DNA of 11,918 bases from an uncultured Eubacteriales bacterium (GCA_900542395.1 UQNM01000063.1:1-11918), one strand, 5' to 3'; counted from the stretch's first letter, positions 1-5,389 are shown. Translations and numbers: made by a program. The notes: generated from the sequence alone by a model not told the origin.

Positions 1-1
1 G

Positions 2-1255
2 AATCTGAATAGTGTTCAGCGGATGCTTTCCAATCGTCGATATATGGGCGAATACGCCTTCCGCGATATCGTTGTACCTGACGGCATCCCAGCCATCATT
101 CCCAAAGAACTCTTTGACCGCGTACAGGCTAAACTCACCAAAAACAAGAAATCCCCTGCCCGTCATAAGGCAGAGGAAGACTATCTGCTGACCACCAAAC
201 TGTTTTGTGGCTGCTGCGGCGCATATATGTGTGGGGATAGCGGAAAGGGACGCAGCGGCGAAGTTCATCGCTACTATAAATGCGTATCCATCAAGAAACG
301 ACGCGCGATCTGCAACAAAAAATCGGTTCGCAAGGATTGGATTGAAGATATCGTCGTAAACGCAACCATGAAGATGCTGATGAGCGACACGACCATCGAC
401 GCGATTGTTTCCGCGCTGATGACCTTGCAGGATGCGGAGAACGTCAATCTTCCGCTGTATGAAAAGCAGCTCAAAGAAACCAACGTTGCCATCAACAACC
501 TGCTCAACGCCATTCAAGCGGGGATCCTCAATCGTTCCACCAAGGAACGCTTTGACCAGCTCGAAGCCGCACGCGACGAGCTGGAAAACAAAATCGCCGC
601 AGAAAAGTTAGCGAAGCCCCGCATTACTGAAGAACAGTTGCGCTTCTTTCTTGACCGCTTTCGCAAACTCGATGTACGGCAGCTTTCACACCGTCGGATG
701 TTGATTGATACATTCATCAATGCGGTTTTCCTTTATGATGATAAACTGGTTCTGACCTACAATTTCCGCGAGGGAACAGAAACAATCACGTTTGATGACC
801 TGAAAAACAAACTGGGAGAAGGATTTTCGGGTTCGGATATGAGTTCGGTCGCTGCACCAAAACAAGGATTCCAGTTCTTACTGGAATCCTTTAATTTTTC
901 CTTATATTATAAGGAAAAATCGACTAGAAAATTTGATAACTTATTCAAGCAAATTATCATTGTTTTTAGTGAGATTATGCCGCGGATTATGACACGGAAT
1001 TACACCTGCGCGCCTCGCATTTCCTGTGCATCAAAGAAAGCGAACTCGAACATTCTTTCGAATGATCTCGTTCGCTTTCTTTATTCAGAGCCGCTTCGGC
1101 GGCAGCTCCGGTTTTTGCGTCATTGGCCAAGGCAACGGGCGCTCCACCGCGTTACTCGTTTTCTTCCGAATCCATCGCGGGAATGCCGCGATGCTCCACC
1201 GGGGTGGAAAAGACGATCTGCGTGCGCGTTCTGCCGAACCGATGCAGTTGATTGA
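2..1255 (+). CDS. Large serine recombinase, C-terminal part (5' end outside window)
   Basis: The frame is open from base 2, so the N-terminal catalytic serine domain lies to the left. What is visible is the end of the recombinase domain (MLSNRRYMGEYAFRD, then a short helix ending FDRVQAKL), and a zinc-ribbon domain at about 205-320 with cysteines in a C-x2-C...C...C pattern (FCGCCG, YYKC, AIC). A coiled coil follows at about 440-610, then a short beta-rich tail. This order is typical of large serine recombinases that integrate or excise phages and conjugative elements in Firmicutes. Family members usually end soon after the motif seen here around 830-862. This frame instead runs through a terminator-like hairpin (864-899) and about 130 further codons of non-recombinase sequence, and overlaps the convergent Lrp gene by about 104 bp. 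The true product may therefore end near 863, with the stop lost (CAA at 863-865 is one change from TAA), or the tail may be host DNA fused at an element junction. Family call is firm; the 3' end is not. Confidence 0.85.
   Translation, partial: NLNSVQRMLSNRRYMGEYAFRDIVVPDGIPAIIPKELFDRVQAKLTKNKKSPARHKAEEDYLLTTKLFCGCCGAYMCGDSGKGRSGEVHRYYKCVSIKKRRAICNKKSVRKDWIEDIVVNATMKMLMSDTTIDAIVSALMTLQDAENVNLPLYEKQLKETNVAINNLLNAIQAGILNRSTKERFDQLEAARDELENKIAAEKLAKPRITEEQLRFFLDRFRKLDVRQLSHRRMLIDTFINAVFLYDDKLVLTYNFREGTETITFDDLKNKLGEGFSGSDMSSVAAPKQGFQFLLESFNFSLYYKEKSTRKFDNLFKQIIIVFSEIMPRIMTRNYTCAPRISCASKKANSNILSNDLVRFLYSEPLRRQLRFLRHWPRQRALHRVTRFLPNPSRECRDAPPGWKRRSACAFCRTDAVD
864..899 (+). terminator. Intrinsic terminator-like hairpin in the recombinase frame
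   Basis: Arms AAGGATTCCAG (864-874) and CTGGAATCCTT (881-891) are perfectly complementary over 11 bp with a 6-nt loop. They are followed by a T-rich tract (TTTAATTTTT). The structure fits a rho-independent terminator for the recombinase, although the reading frame continues through it. Confidence 0.6.
894..920. repeat. Perfect 27-bp AT-rich palindrome
   Basis: ATTTTTCCTTATA (894-906) and TATAAGGAAAAAT (908-920) are exact reverse complements around a single central base. It lies directly after the recombinase's terminator-like hairpin, where the sequence passes from the element to GC-rich host DNA. It could be a terminator for leftward transcription, a recombination or attachment-site remnant, or an element-end structure. 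The sequence does not decide between these. Confidence 0.6.
1033..1082. terminator. Bidirectional intrinsic terminator between convergent genes
   Basis: AAAGAAAGCGAAC (1033-1045) pairs perfectly with GTTCGCTTTCTTT (1070-1082), a 13-bp stem with a 24-nt loop. The loop can fold further through CATTC/GAATG. The A-rich and T-rich stem bases give a U-tract in either direction. It lies 69 bp downstream of the Lrp gene stop and faces the recombinase, so it probably ends transcripts from both sides. Confidence 0.7.
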
Positions 1256-1604
1256 TGAATTGATCCAACTCCTGCGTCGTGTGGAAACACACCTTGATGA
1301 ACATGGAATAATCGCCCGTCACGCAGTTGCACTCCATCACGTTCGGGCAGCCCTCGATATACGGGTAAAACTCCGGCTTCTGGCTCGGCTCCACCTCCAG
1401 GCTGATAAACGCCTTGATCTGGTAGCCCAGCGCCGCGCAGGAAAGCTGCGCCTGATAGCCCTGAATATAGCCCGCCGATTCCAGCCGCTCGATGCGCGCG
1501 CTGACCGCCGGAGAGGAGAGAAACACCTGTTCGGCGATCACCTTGAGCGGGGTGCGCGCGTTTTGCTGCAGGATGGTCAAAATCTTCCTATCAATCGTAT
1601 CCAT
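1152..1604 (-). CDS. Lrp/AsnC-family transcriptional regulator
   Basis: Encodes 150 residues starting MDTIDRKILTILQQNAR, the usual opening of Lrp/AsnC proteins. An N-terminal winged helix-turn-helix is visible at about residues 1-55 (LKVIAEQVFLSSPAVSARIERLE). An RAM-type ligand and oligomerisation domain follows (about 65-140), including the CVTGDYSMFIKV strand typical of the family. These proteins bind DNA as dimers to octamers and respond to amino acids or other small metabolites; the ligand cannot be read from the sequence. The start at 1604 is chosen because AAGGGG at 1613-1618 lies 8 nt upstream. A longer frame to 1631 and an ATG at 1610 exist but are poorly placed for that site. A promoter lies at 1641-1669 and the 3' side ends at the hairpin 1033-1082. 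The gene stands alone, convergent with the recombinase, and may regulate itself or the neighbouring chr genes; no target is demonstrated. Confidence 0.9.
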   Translation of the reverse strand: MDTIDRKILTILQQNARTPLKVIAEQVFLSSPAVSARIERLESAGYIQGYQAQLSCAALGYQIKAFISLEVEPSQKPEFYPYIEGCPNVMECNCVTGDYSMFIKVCFHTTQELDQFINQLHRFGRTRTQIVFSTPVEHRGIPAMDSEENE

Positions 1605-1640
1605 GTCCATCGCCCCTTGTCCTGTGTTCATATAATAAAG

Positions 1641-1669
1641 AGGATATCACGCTCCGCTTCATTTCGCAA
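1641..1669 (-). promoter_or_regulatory. Predicted promoter of the Lrp-family gene
   Basis: On the minus strand, TTGCGA (-35, 1669-1664) and TATCCT (-10, 1646-1641) are separated by 17 bp. They sit about 37 bp upstream of the chosen start. The -10 is imperfect, so strength is uncertain. Confidence 0.5.
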
Positions 1670-1675
1670 GGGGTT

Positions 1676-1700
1676 TTAGAAAAGAAACGAAAGATTTCGT
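1676..1700 (-). terminator. Weak possible terminator of the chr operon
   Basis: On the minus strand, ACGAAA and TTTCGT (1700-1687) form a short AT-rich hairpin followed by TTCTTTTCTAA. The stem is only 5-6 bp, so this is a weak candidate. It is the only one seen between the chr genes and the Lrp promoter. Confidence 0.3.
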
Positions 1701-1751
1701 GCGTGTTGCTGAATTGGGCGTGCCTTTTTTGTCGTTTCAGAAGCGGCGCGC

Positions 1752-2309
1752 TCACCCCGCGATGAACTTGGCGATCAGCGAAACCGCGCCGCAGCAGACC
1801 ATCACCAGAATCGGGTTGCTGTGCTTGACGCGCAGCACGACCAGCGCGGCGGCAAACAGCGCGACGTAGAGCATCTGCACCGCCTCGGCGCTGACCACGC
1901 CGCCCGCGAACACGACCACCCGCAGAATCGTCAGCGCCGCAGAGGCGATCAGCGCCACGACCGCCGGGCGCAGGCAGGCCAGCACCGCCTGCATCGCGTC
2001 CATGCTGCGGTATTTTTCATACAACCACGAGAGCAGCGACACGATAATCAGCGACGGCAGAATACAGCCCATCGTCGCCACCAGCGCGCCCGGTATGCCC
2101 GCCATGCGGATGCCGACGAACGTCGCGGAATTGACGGTGATCGGGCCGGGGGTCATCTCCGCGATGGTCATCAAATCGGTAAATTCGCCCATCGTCAGCC
2201 AGTGATAGTGTTCGACGGCCTTCGCCTGAATCATCGGCATGGCCGCATAACCGCCGCCGATTGAAAACAGGCCGACCTGCACGAAGCAGAGAAACAAATC
2301 AAGCAGCAT
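1752..2309 (-). CDS. Short-chain chromate-transporter-family protein, second subunit
   Basis: A 185-residue membrane protein of the ChrA (CHR) family, short-chain type. It contains the family motifs SIGGGYAAMPMIQ near the N-terminus and AEMTPGPITVNSATFVG, followed by several hydrophobic segments. Short CHR proteins are made as tandem pairs that together correspond to one full-length ChrA. The family is known for chromate export, but in many bacteria the natural substrate is unproven. The ATG at 2309 is preferred over an upstream TTG because AGGGGG (2320-2325) lies 10 nt upstream. It overlaps the end of the preceding partner gene by 11 bp, indicating translational coupling. Expression probably depends on the promoter at 2961-2989. 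Confidence 0.88.
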   Translation of the reverse strand: MLLDLFLCFVQVGLFSIGGGYAAMPMIQAKAVEHYHWLTMGEFTDLMTIAEMTPGPITVNSATFVGIRMAGIPGALVATMGCILPSLIIVSLLSWLYEKYRSMDAMQAVLACLRPAVVALIASAALTILRVVVFAGGVVSAEAVQMLYVALFAAALVVLRVKHSNPILVMVCCGAVSLIAKFIAG

Positions 2310-2886
2310 GGGCTTTTTTCCCCCTTCCCGCAATCGCGCAGATCACGCCGATCACGCCGCTGGTCAAAATGATATAGATCACGTTCACGCCGGAAATCGC
2401 CGCCGCGAACGCCGCGACCATGATGACATCCAGCAGCCAGCGCTTGGTCTTGACGACGCCCGTGCCAAGGTTGAGCACCACGTCCACGATGACCGCCGCC
2501 ACACCCGCCTGCATGCCCGCGAGCACCGCCGCCACATACGGGTTATCCGCAAACAGCGCGTAGAAATACGACACGAGCGAGAGAATCACCATCGGCGGAA
2601 TGATCGTCGCGACGGTCGCCACGATGATGCCCGCCGCGCCCGCGACGCGCTGGCCGACAAGAATCGCGCCGTTGACCGCAATCGCGCCGGGGCACGACTG
2701 CGCAATCGCCGTCATATCCAGCATTTCGTTTTCGTCGAGCCATTCCAGATCATCGACGAACCGCCGTTTCATCAGGGTCACGATGACGAAGCCGCCGCCA
2801 AACGTGAACGCGCTGATGGAGAGCATGGAAAAAAACAGCGTCACCAGCCGCTTTTTCAGGCTCACCGCCTTGATTTTCGTATCCAA
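2299..2886 (-). CDS. Short-chain chromate-transporter-family protein, first subunit
   Basis: A 195-residue multi-pass membrane protein, first gene of the ChrA-family pair. It shows FTFGGGFVIVTLM and SCPGAIAVNGAILVGQRVAG, matching the two conserved CHR motifs, then hydrophobic helices. The start is a TTG at 2886-2884. A perfect AAGGAGG (2895-2901) lies 8 nt upstream, whereas a longer frame to 2952 would begin with an implausible Arg/Pro-rich stretch. Total length then agrees with short CHR proteins. The ribosome binding site is itself paired in a small hairpin (2895-2910). The gene diverges from a LysR-type regulator, a common arrangement for a transporter under local control. The substrate (chromate, sulfate or another anion) cannot be decided from sequence. 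Confidence 0.88.
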   Translation of the reverse strand: MDTKIKAVSLKKRLVTLFFSMLSISAFTFGGGFVIVTLMKRRFVDDLEWLDENEMLDMTAIAQSCPGAIAVNGAILVGQRVAGAAGIIVATVATIIPPMVILSLVSYFYALFADNPYVAAVLAGMQAGVAAVIVDVVLNLGTGVVKTKRWLLDVIMVAAFAAAISGVNVIYIILTSGVIGVICAIAGRGKKAHAA

Positions 2887-2894
2887 GTCATTAA

Positions 2895-2910
2895 CCTCCT
2901 TCGGGGGAGG
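2895..2910 (-). promoter_or_regulatory. Hairpin masking the chr ribosome binding site
   Basis: In the minus-strand RNA, CCUCC (2910-2906) can pair with GGAGG (2899-2895) across a 6-nt loop, CCCGAA. The paired GGAGG is the ribosome binding site of the TTG-started chr gene. The stem is short (5 bp, all but one G-C), so its effect on translation is inferred. Confidence 0.45.
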
Positions 2911-2960
2911 ACGGCCGGCGCTCCGCCTTTTCCGCCTTCTCTCCGTTCCCATTCCTCTCT

Positions 2961-2989
2961 ATCTTATCGCTTGCATTTCCGTGTGTAAA
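2961..2989 (-). promoter_or_regulatory. Predicted promoter of the chr pair
   Basis: On the minus strand, TTTACA (2989-2984) and TAAGAT (2966-2961) are spaced 17 bp apart. The predicted start of transcription is near 2954, leaving a leader of about 68 nt. It overlaps the divergent lysR promoter. Confidence 0.6.
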
Positions 2990-2999
2990 ATGCTATTAT
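2971..2999 (+). promoter_or_regulatory. Predicted promoter of the LysR-family gene
   Basis: TTGCAT (2971-2976) and TATTAT (2994-2999) are spaced 17 bp apart, and TGC just before the -10 makes it an extended -10. The predicted start is near 3006. It occupies the same DNA as the chr promoter on the other strand. Confidence 0.65.
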
Positions 3000-3010
3000 T
3001 TCATCAGACC

Positions 3011-3028
3011 CATATCATTTTTGATATG
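3011..3028. promoter_or_regulatory. Inverted repeat, likely LysR operator
   Basis: CATATCA (3011-3017) and TGATATG (3022-3028) are exact inverted repeats with a TTTT spacer. The centre lies about 65 bp upstream of the predicted chr start and just downstream of the predicted lysR start. That is the usual recognition-site position for a LysR protein that activates the divergent gene and represses itself. The exact T-N11-A pattern is not present, so the assignment is positional. Confidence 0.6.
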
Positions 3029-3043
3029 ATAGGAGCGATTGCC

Positions 3044-3916
3044 GTGACCATCCGCCACATCCGCATCTTTTTGGAGGTCTGCCGCACGATGAACGTCACC
3101 CGCGCGGCGGAAAATCTGTACATGACCCAGCCCGCCGTCTCCCGCTCCATCCATGAAATCGAGCAGGTATACGGCGTTCGCCTGTTCGAGCGGCTGAACC
3201 AGCGGCTCTATCTGACCGACAGCGGGCGGCGCATGCGCGCCTACGCCGTGCACATCGTCGATACGTTCGACCAGATGGAGCGCGAGCTGAGCGACGGCGA
3301 CGAGCGCGGCATGCTGCGCATCGGCGCGAGCATCACGCTGGGCAATTACGAGCTGCCCGGCGTTGTGCGCCGCATGAAGCAGGAGCGGCCGAGCCTGCGC
3401 CTGCAGGCCACCGTCGCCAACGTCGATACGCTCAAGGAGATGCTGCTGGATAACCGCCTCGATCTGGCCATGATCGAAGCGCCGATCGAGCATCGCGACC
3501 TGACCGGCGAGCCGTTTTCCCGCGACGAGCTGGTGCTCATTCTCCCGCCGAATCACGCACTTTTGCAGAAAGACCGCCTCACCCTCGCGGATGTGGCGGC
3601 CTGCGATCTGCTTCTGCGGGAAAAGGGCAGCTCCGGCCGCGCCTTTTTGGATACGGTCTTTGAGGCGCACGGTCTGTCCGTCTCGCCCCTCTGGGAGAGC
3701 GCCAGCACGGAGGCGCTGGTGCGCGCGGTCGCGGCGGGCATCGGGCTTTCGATTCTGCCGGAGCGGCTGGTGCGCCGCGCGCTGGCGTCCGGCGCGGTGC
3801 TCACGCGCCCGATTGAAGGCGCGTCGCTCGCGCGCACATGCCACATCGTCTGGCACCGAAACAAATACCTTTCCCCGTCGCTCAAGCTGTTGATCGGGCT
3901 GATCCGCGAGGAATGA
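3044..3916 (+). CDS. LysR-family transcriptional regulator
   Basis: Encodes 290 residues, the usual LysR length. The N-terminal helix-turn-helix (about residues 1-60) is clear: IRIFLEVCRTMNVTRAAENL, then MTQPAVSRSIHEIE, and the wing ending in LFERLNQRLYLTDSG. The rest matches the two-lobed effector-binding domain (MLRIGASITLG, LDLAMIEAPIEH, AAGIGLSILPERLV). The GTG at 3044 is chosen because AGGAG (3031-3035) lies 8 nt upstream and the product then starts at the domain edge. A much longer open frame from 2600 is the antisense of the chr gene and is rejected. It is transcribed away from the chr pair with overlapping promoters and a shared inverted repeat, so it probably controls those genes in response to an unknown small molecule. 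No clear terminator follows on this strand, so its transcript may run into the antisense RNA at 3979. Confidence 0.92.
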   Translation: MTIRHIRIFLEVCRTMNVTRAAENLYMTQPAVSRSIHEIEQVYGVRLFERLNQRLYLTDSGRRMRAYAVHIVDTFDQMERELSDGDERGMLRIGASITLGNYELPGVVRRMKQERPSLRLQATVANVDTLKEMLLDNRLDLAMIEAPIEHRDLTGEPFSRDELVLILPPNHALLQKDRLTLADVAACDLLLREKGSSGRAFLDTVFEAHGLSVSPLWESASTEALVRAVAAGIGLSILPERLVRRALASGAVLTRPIEGASLARTCHIVWHRNKYLSPSLKLLIGLIREE

Positions 3917-3923
3917 GCGCCTG

Positions 3924-3958
3924 AAAAGAACAATCGGCCGCCCTTGACGAGCAGCCGA
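3924..3958 (-). terminator. Intrinsic terminator of the small-peptide mRNA
   Basis: Read on the minus strand, TCGGCTGCTC (3958-3949) pairs with GGGCGGCCGA (3943-3934) over 10 bp around a 5-nt loop. Two pairs are G-U. A U-rich tract, UUGUUCUUUU (3933-3924), follows. The two wobble pairs become A-C mismatches on the plus strand and there is no T-run there, so the terminator acts leftward. It overlaps the -35 box of the antisense promoter. Confidence 0.7.
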
Positions 3959-3972
3959 AACAATGCTATAAT
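3944..3972 (+). promoter_or_regulatory. Near-consensus promoter for an antisense RNA
   Basis: TTGACG (3944-3949) and a perfect TATAAT (3967-3972) are separated by 17 bp, with TGC before the -10 (extended -10). This is the best sigma-A-type promoter in the window, yet no gene follows on this strand. It points into the 3' end of the small minus-strand peptide gene. Confidence 0.8.
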
Positions 3973-3978
3973 CAGAGC

Positions 3979-4061
3979 ATAGCAGCAGGCTTTCAGAGGG
4001 CCTTAGCCCTGCTTACTCGAGCGGTCATGATGTTTCGGATCATGGCTGCTCATTTTCTTTT
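3979..4061 (+). ncRNA. Predicted antisense RNA (type I antitoxin candidate), about 83 nt
   Basis: The ends are inferred from the promoter at 3944-3972 and the terminator at 4019-4061. The RNA would be fully complementary to the 3' coding region (from 4061 down) and part of the 3' untranslated region of the peptide mRNA. It can fold into a 5' hairpin, either AGCAGG/CCTGCT (3984-3989 with 4008-4013) or AGGGC/GCCCT (3997-4001 with 4006-4010), followed by the terminator hairpin. A converging antisense RNA overlapping a toxin's 3' part is the layout of txpA/RatA-type loci. No homology search was possible. Confidence 0.6.
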
Positions 4062-4137
4062 GCAGATCTTCCAGCGTTTCACGCAGCACATAAGCCACAA
4101 TGCAAACGCCGGATATCACAAGCAGAAGGTTCGGCAT
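4003..4137 (-). CDS. 44-residue hydrophobic/charged peptide, type I toxin candidate
   Basis: A short gene with ATG at 4137-4135 and TAA at 4005-4003. A strong AAAGGAGG (4153-4146) lies 8 nt upstream of the ATG. The product begins MPNLLLVISGVCIVAYVL, a single hydrophobic segment of about 15 residues. It continues with a charged helix (RETLEDLQKKM) and a His/Asp/Lys/Arg/Ser-rich tail ending SSKQG. Membrane-active type I toxins of Firmicutes have this plan: one transmembrane helix plus a charged tail in 30-60 residues. The gene has its own promoter (4227-4255), an approximately 83-nt leader with a masked ribosome binding site, and its own terminator (3924-3958). It faces a converging antisense RNA. 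I do not recognise the peptide as a named family. Alternatives are a small membrane regulator or holin-like peptide. That it is a gene is likely; that it is toxic is inference. Confidence 0.75.
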   Translation of the reverse strand: MPNLLLVISGVCIVAYVLRETLEDLQKKMSSHDPKHHDRSSKQG

Positions 4138-4145
4138 GGCTTCCA

Positions 4146-4171
4146 CCTCCTTTCAACCGAAGTTTTAAGGA
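4146..4171 (-). promoter_or_regulatory. Hairpin masking the small peptide's ribosome binding site
   Basis: In the peptide mRNA, UCCUU (4171-4167) can pair with AAGGA of the ribosome binding site (4152-4148). The enclosed bases form a second small stem, AAC/GUU, capped by a UUCG tetraloop (C-UUCG-G), with an AA/GA internal loop between the two stems. Blocking of toxin translation by such leader structure is known for type I systems; here it is inferred from pairing only. Confidence 0.5.
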
Positions 4172-4226
4172 ACAGTGTCCAGCCTGCCGCTACGCAATGG
4201 TCAGCTTTTCATTGCCGACAAACCAA

Positions 4227-4255
4227 ATTAAACCACATTTATTGTTGTCCGTCAA
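4227..4255 (-). promoter_or_regulatory. Predicted promoter of the small-peptide gene
   Basis: On the minus strand, TTGACG (4255-4250) and TTTAAT (4232-4227) are separated by 17 bp, with TGG before the -10 (extended -10). The predicted start is near 4220, about 83 nt before the ATG. The -35 hexamer is identical to that of the antisense promoter. Confidence 0.7.
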
Positions 4256-4295
4256 TTCTTTTCCATACAGTAAATGAGCACATTCGAATTTTTGT

Positions 4296-4476
4296 ACAAA
4301 TTCCGATAACAGGCGCGGCTGACTCCTTCAGTCACGGCTACGCCGTGCCAGACCTTCGGCGTTCCGCCTGCCTGCATCCCTCACAGCGGGCGGCAAGCTC
4401 CACGCCCTCAAAGAGGGAGCTCTCTGATCGGGTTACAAGAAATAAGCAAAGCCAAGATTCTGCACAAATTCCGACA
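4296..4476. repeat. Palindrome-rich intergenic repeat flanked by imperfect direct repeats
   Basis: ACAAATTCCGATA (4296-4308) and ACAAATTCCGACA (4464-4476) are direct repeats with 12 of 13 bases equal. They enclose about 155 bp of GC-rich sequence. Inside are several hairpins: TGACT/AGTCA near 4319-4335, CACGGC/GCCGTG near 4333-4348, and CCCTC/GAGGG around 4409-4421. This resembles a small non-coding mobile repeat with a target duplication. It separates the peptide promoter region from the methyltransferase stop. No gene is seen in it. Confidence 0.5.
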
Positions 4477-4483
4477 GAGCGCC

Positions 4484-5389
4484 TCACTTCTTCGTGTTGG
4501 CGTTCTTTTTCATCTTCGCCACAAAGAAGCCTTCGTACCATTCATCCGGACAGACGCACATCACGCCGGGCATATCCGTCGGCAGAAGCGGAACGCCTTC
4601 AAACGCCGCCGTGTCAATCGGCACGAGCTGAACGCCGCCCTTTTTGAGCGCCGCGGCGACGACCTCCTCGTTCTCCTCCCTGAGCACGGAGCAGGTGGAA
4701 TACACCAGCTCATGGCCGGGCTTGAGCAGCCGAATCGCCTTATCCAGCAGCGTTTTCTGCATCTTCACCGTTCTGTCGAGGTATTCCCTCGAGAATTGCC
4801 CGCGCGAGCCCTCTGTCACCGTGCCGCTGCCGCTGCAAGGCGCATCGAGCAGCACCCGGTCGAACGCAAAGAAATCGTCGAGCTGGCGCGCGTCCATGTT
4901 CATCACGGTAACGCGGCTGGCGCCCTGTTTTTTCACGTTGTATTCAAGCCGTTCGGCGCGCATCTTGTTGCGCTCGCAGGCCGTAATCAGCGCGCCGCCT
5001 CCGGTCAGCGCGGCGATCTGCGTCGTCTTTCCGCCCGGCGCGGCCGCCATATCGAGCACGTTCTCCCCGGCCTGCGCGCCCAGCACGAGCGGCGGAATCA
5101 TCGAGGAGAGGCTCTGCATGTAGATTTCGCCGTTTTCAAACATCGGCAGGGCGGCCACCGCGTCCTCGCCCGCGCCTTCGAGCACCAGCGCATCCTCGCT
5201 CCAGGGCACGCGCCGCGCCGAAATGCCCGCGTCCGCAAGCGCGGCCGCGATCTGCGCGGGCTCGGCCTTCAGGCGATTGACGCGCAGGGTGGTCTTTCGC
5301 CCGGCCTCAAAGCCCGCCGCAATGCGCCGCGCCGTCTCCTCGCCATACTGCGCCGTGAGTCTTTCCGTCAAAAAAGCGGGAATATTCAT
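4484..5389 (-). CDS. RsmB/NOP-family RNA (cytosine-C5) methyltransferase, short form
   Basis: A 301-residue SAM-dependent enzyme of the NOL1/NOP2/Sun family, which methylates cytosine at C5 in rRNA or tRNA in the cytoplasm. Visible motifs are motif I MAAAPGGKT (residues 114-122, SAM binding), motif IV DAPCSGSG (182-189, Cys185) and motif VI YSTCS (230-234, Cys233). The two cysteines are the family's catalytic and product-release pair. An N-terminal RNA-binding-like region (about 1-100) carries MQSLSSMIPP just before the SAM domain. E. coli RsmF (YebU) is much longer, with extra C-terminal domains; this protein stops after the methyltransferase fold, like short Firmicute members, so the exact target base is unknown. 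ATG at 5389 is preferred: AAGGAGG lies 7 nt upstream and a TTG further out overlaps the preceding gene. It follows the MATE gene by 23 bp and is probably co-transcribed with it. Confidence 0.9.
   Translation of the reverse strand: MNIPAFLTERLTAQYGEETARRIAAGFEAGRKTTLRVNRLKAEPAQIAAALADAGISARRVPWSEDALVLEGAGEDAVAALPMFENGEIYMQSLSSMIPPLVLGAQAGENVLDMAAAPGGKTTQIAALTGGGALITACERNKMRAERLEYNVKKQGASRVTVMNMDARQLDDFFAFDRVLLDAPCSGSGTVTEGSRGQFSREYLDRTVKMQKTLLDKAIRLLKPGHELVYSTCSVLREENEEVVAAALKKGGVQLVPIDTAAFEGVPLLPTDMPGVMCVCPDEWYEGFFVAKMKKNANTKK

Noticed and set aside
1716..1751. Strong terminator right after the chr operon
   Set aside because: No stem of useful length next to a T-run was found on the minus strand; only the weak hairpin at 1687-1700 remains.
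2600..3043. Long N-terminal extension of the LysR reading frame
   Set aside because: It is antisense to the chr gene and crosses both predicted promoters. The GTG at 3044 has a well-placed ribosome binding site and starts the domain correctly.
4027..4647. Plus-strand open frame across the toxin-like locus and repeat
   Set aside because: It crosses the antisense terminator, the insertion-like repeat and the 3' end of the methyltransferase gene, with no domain.
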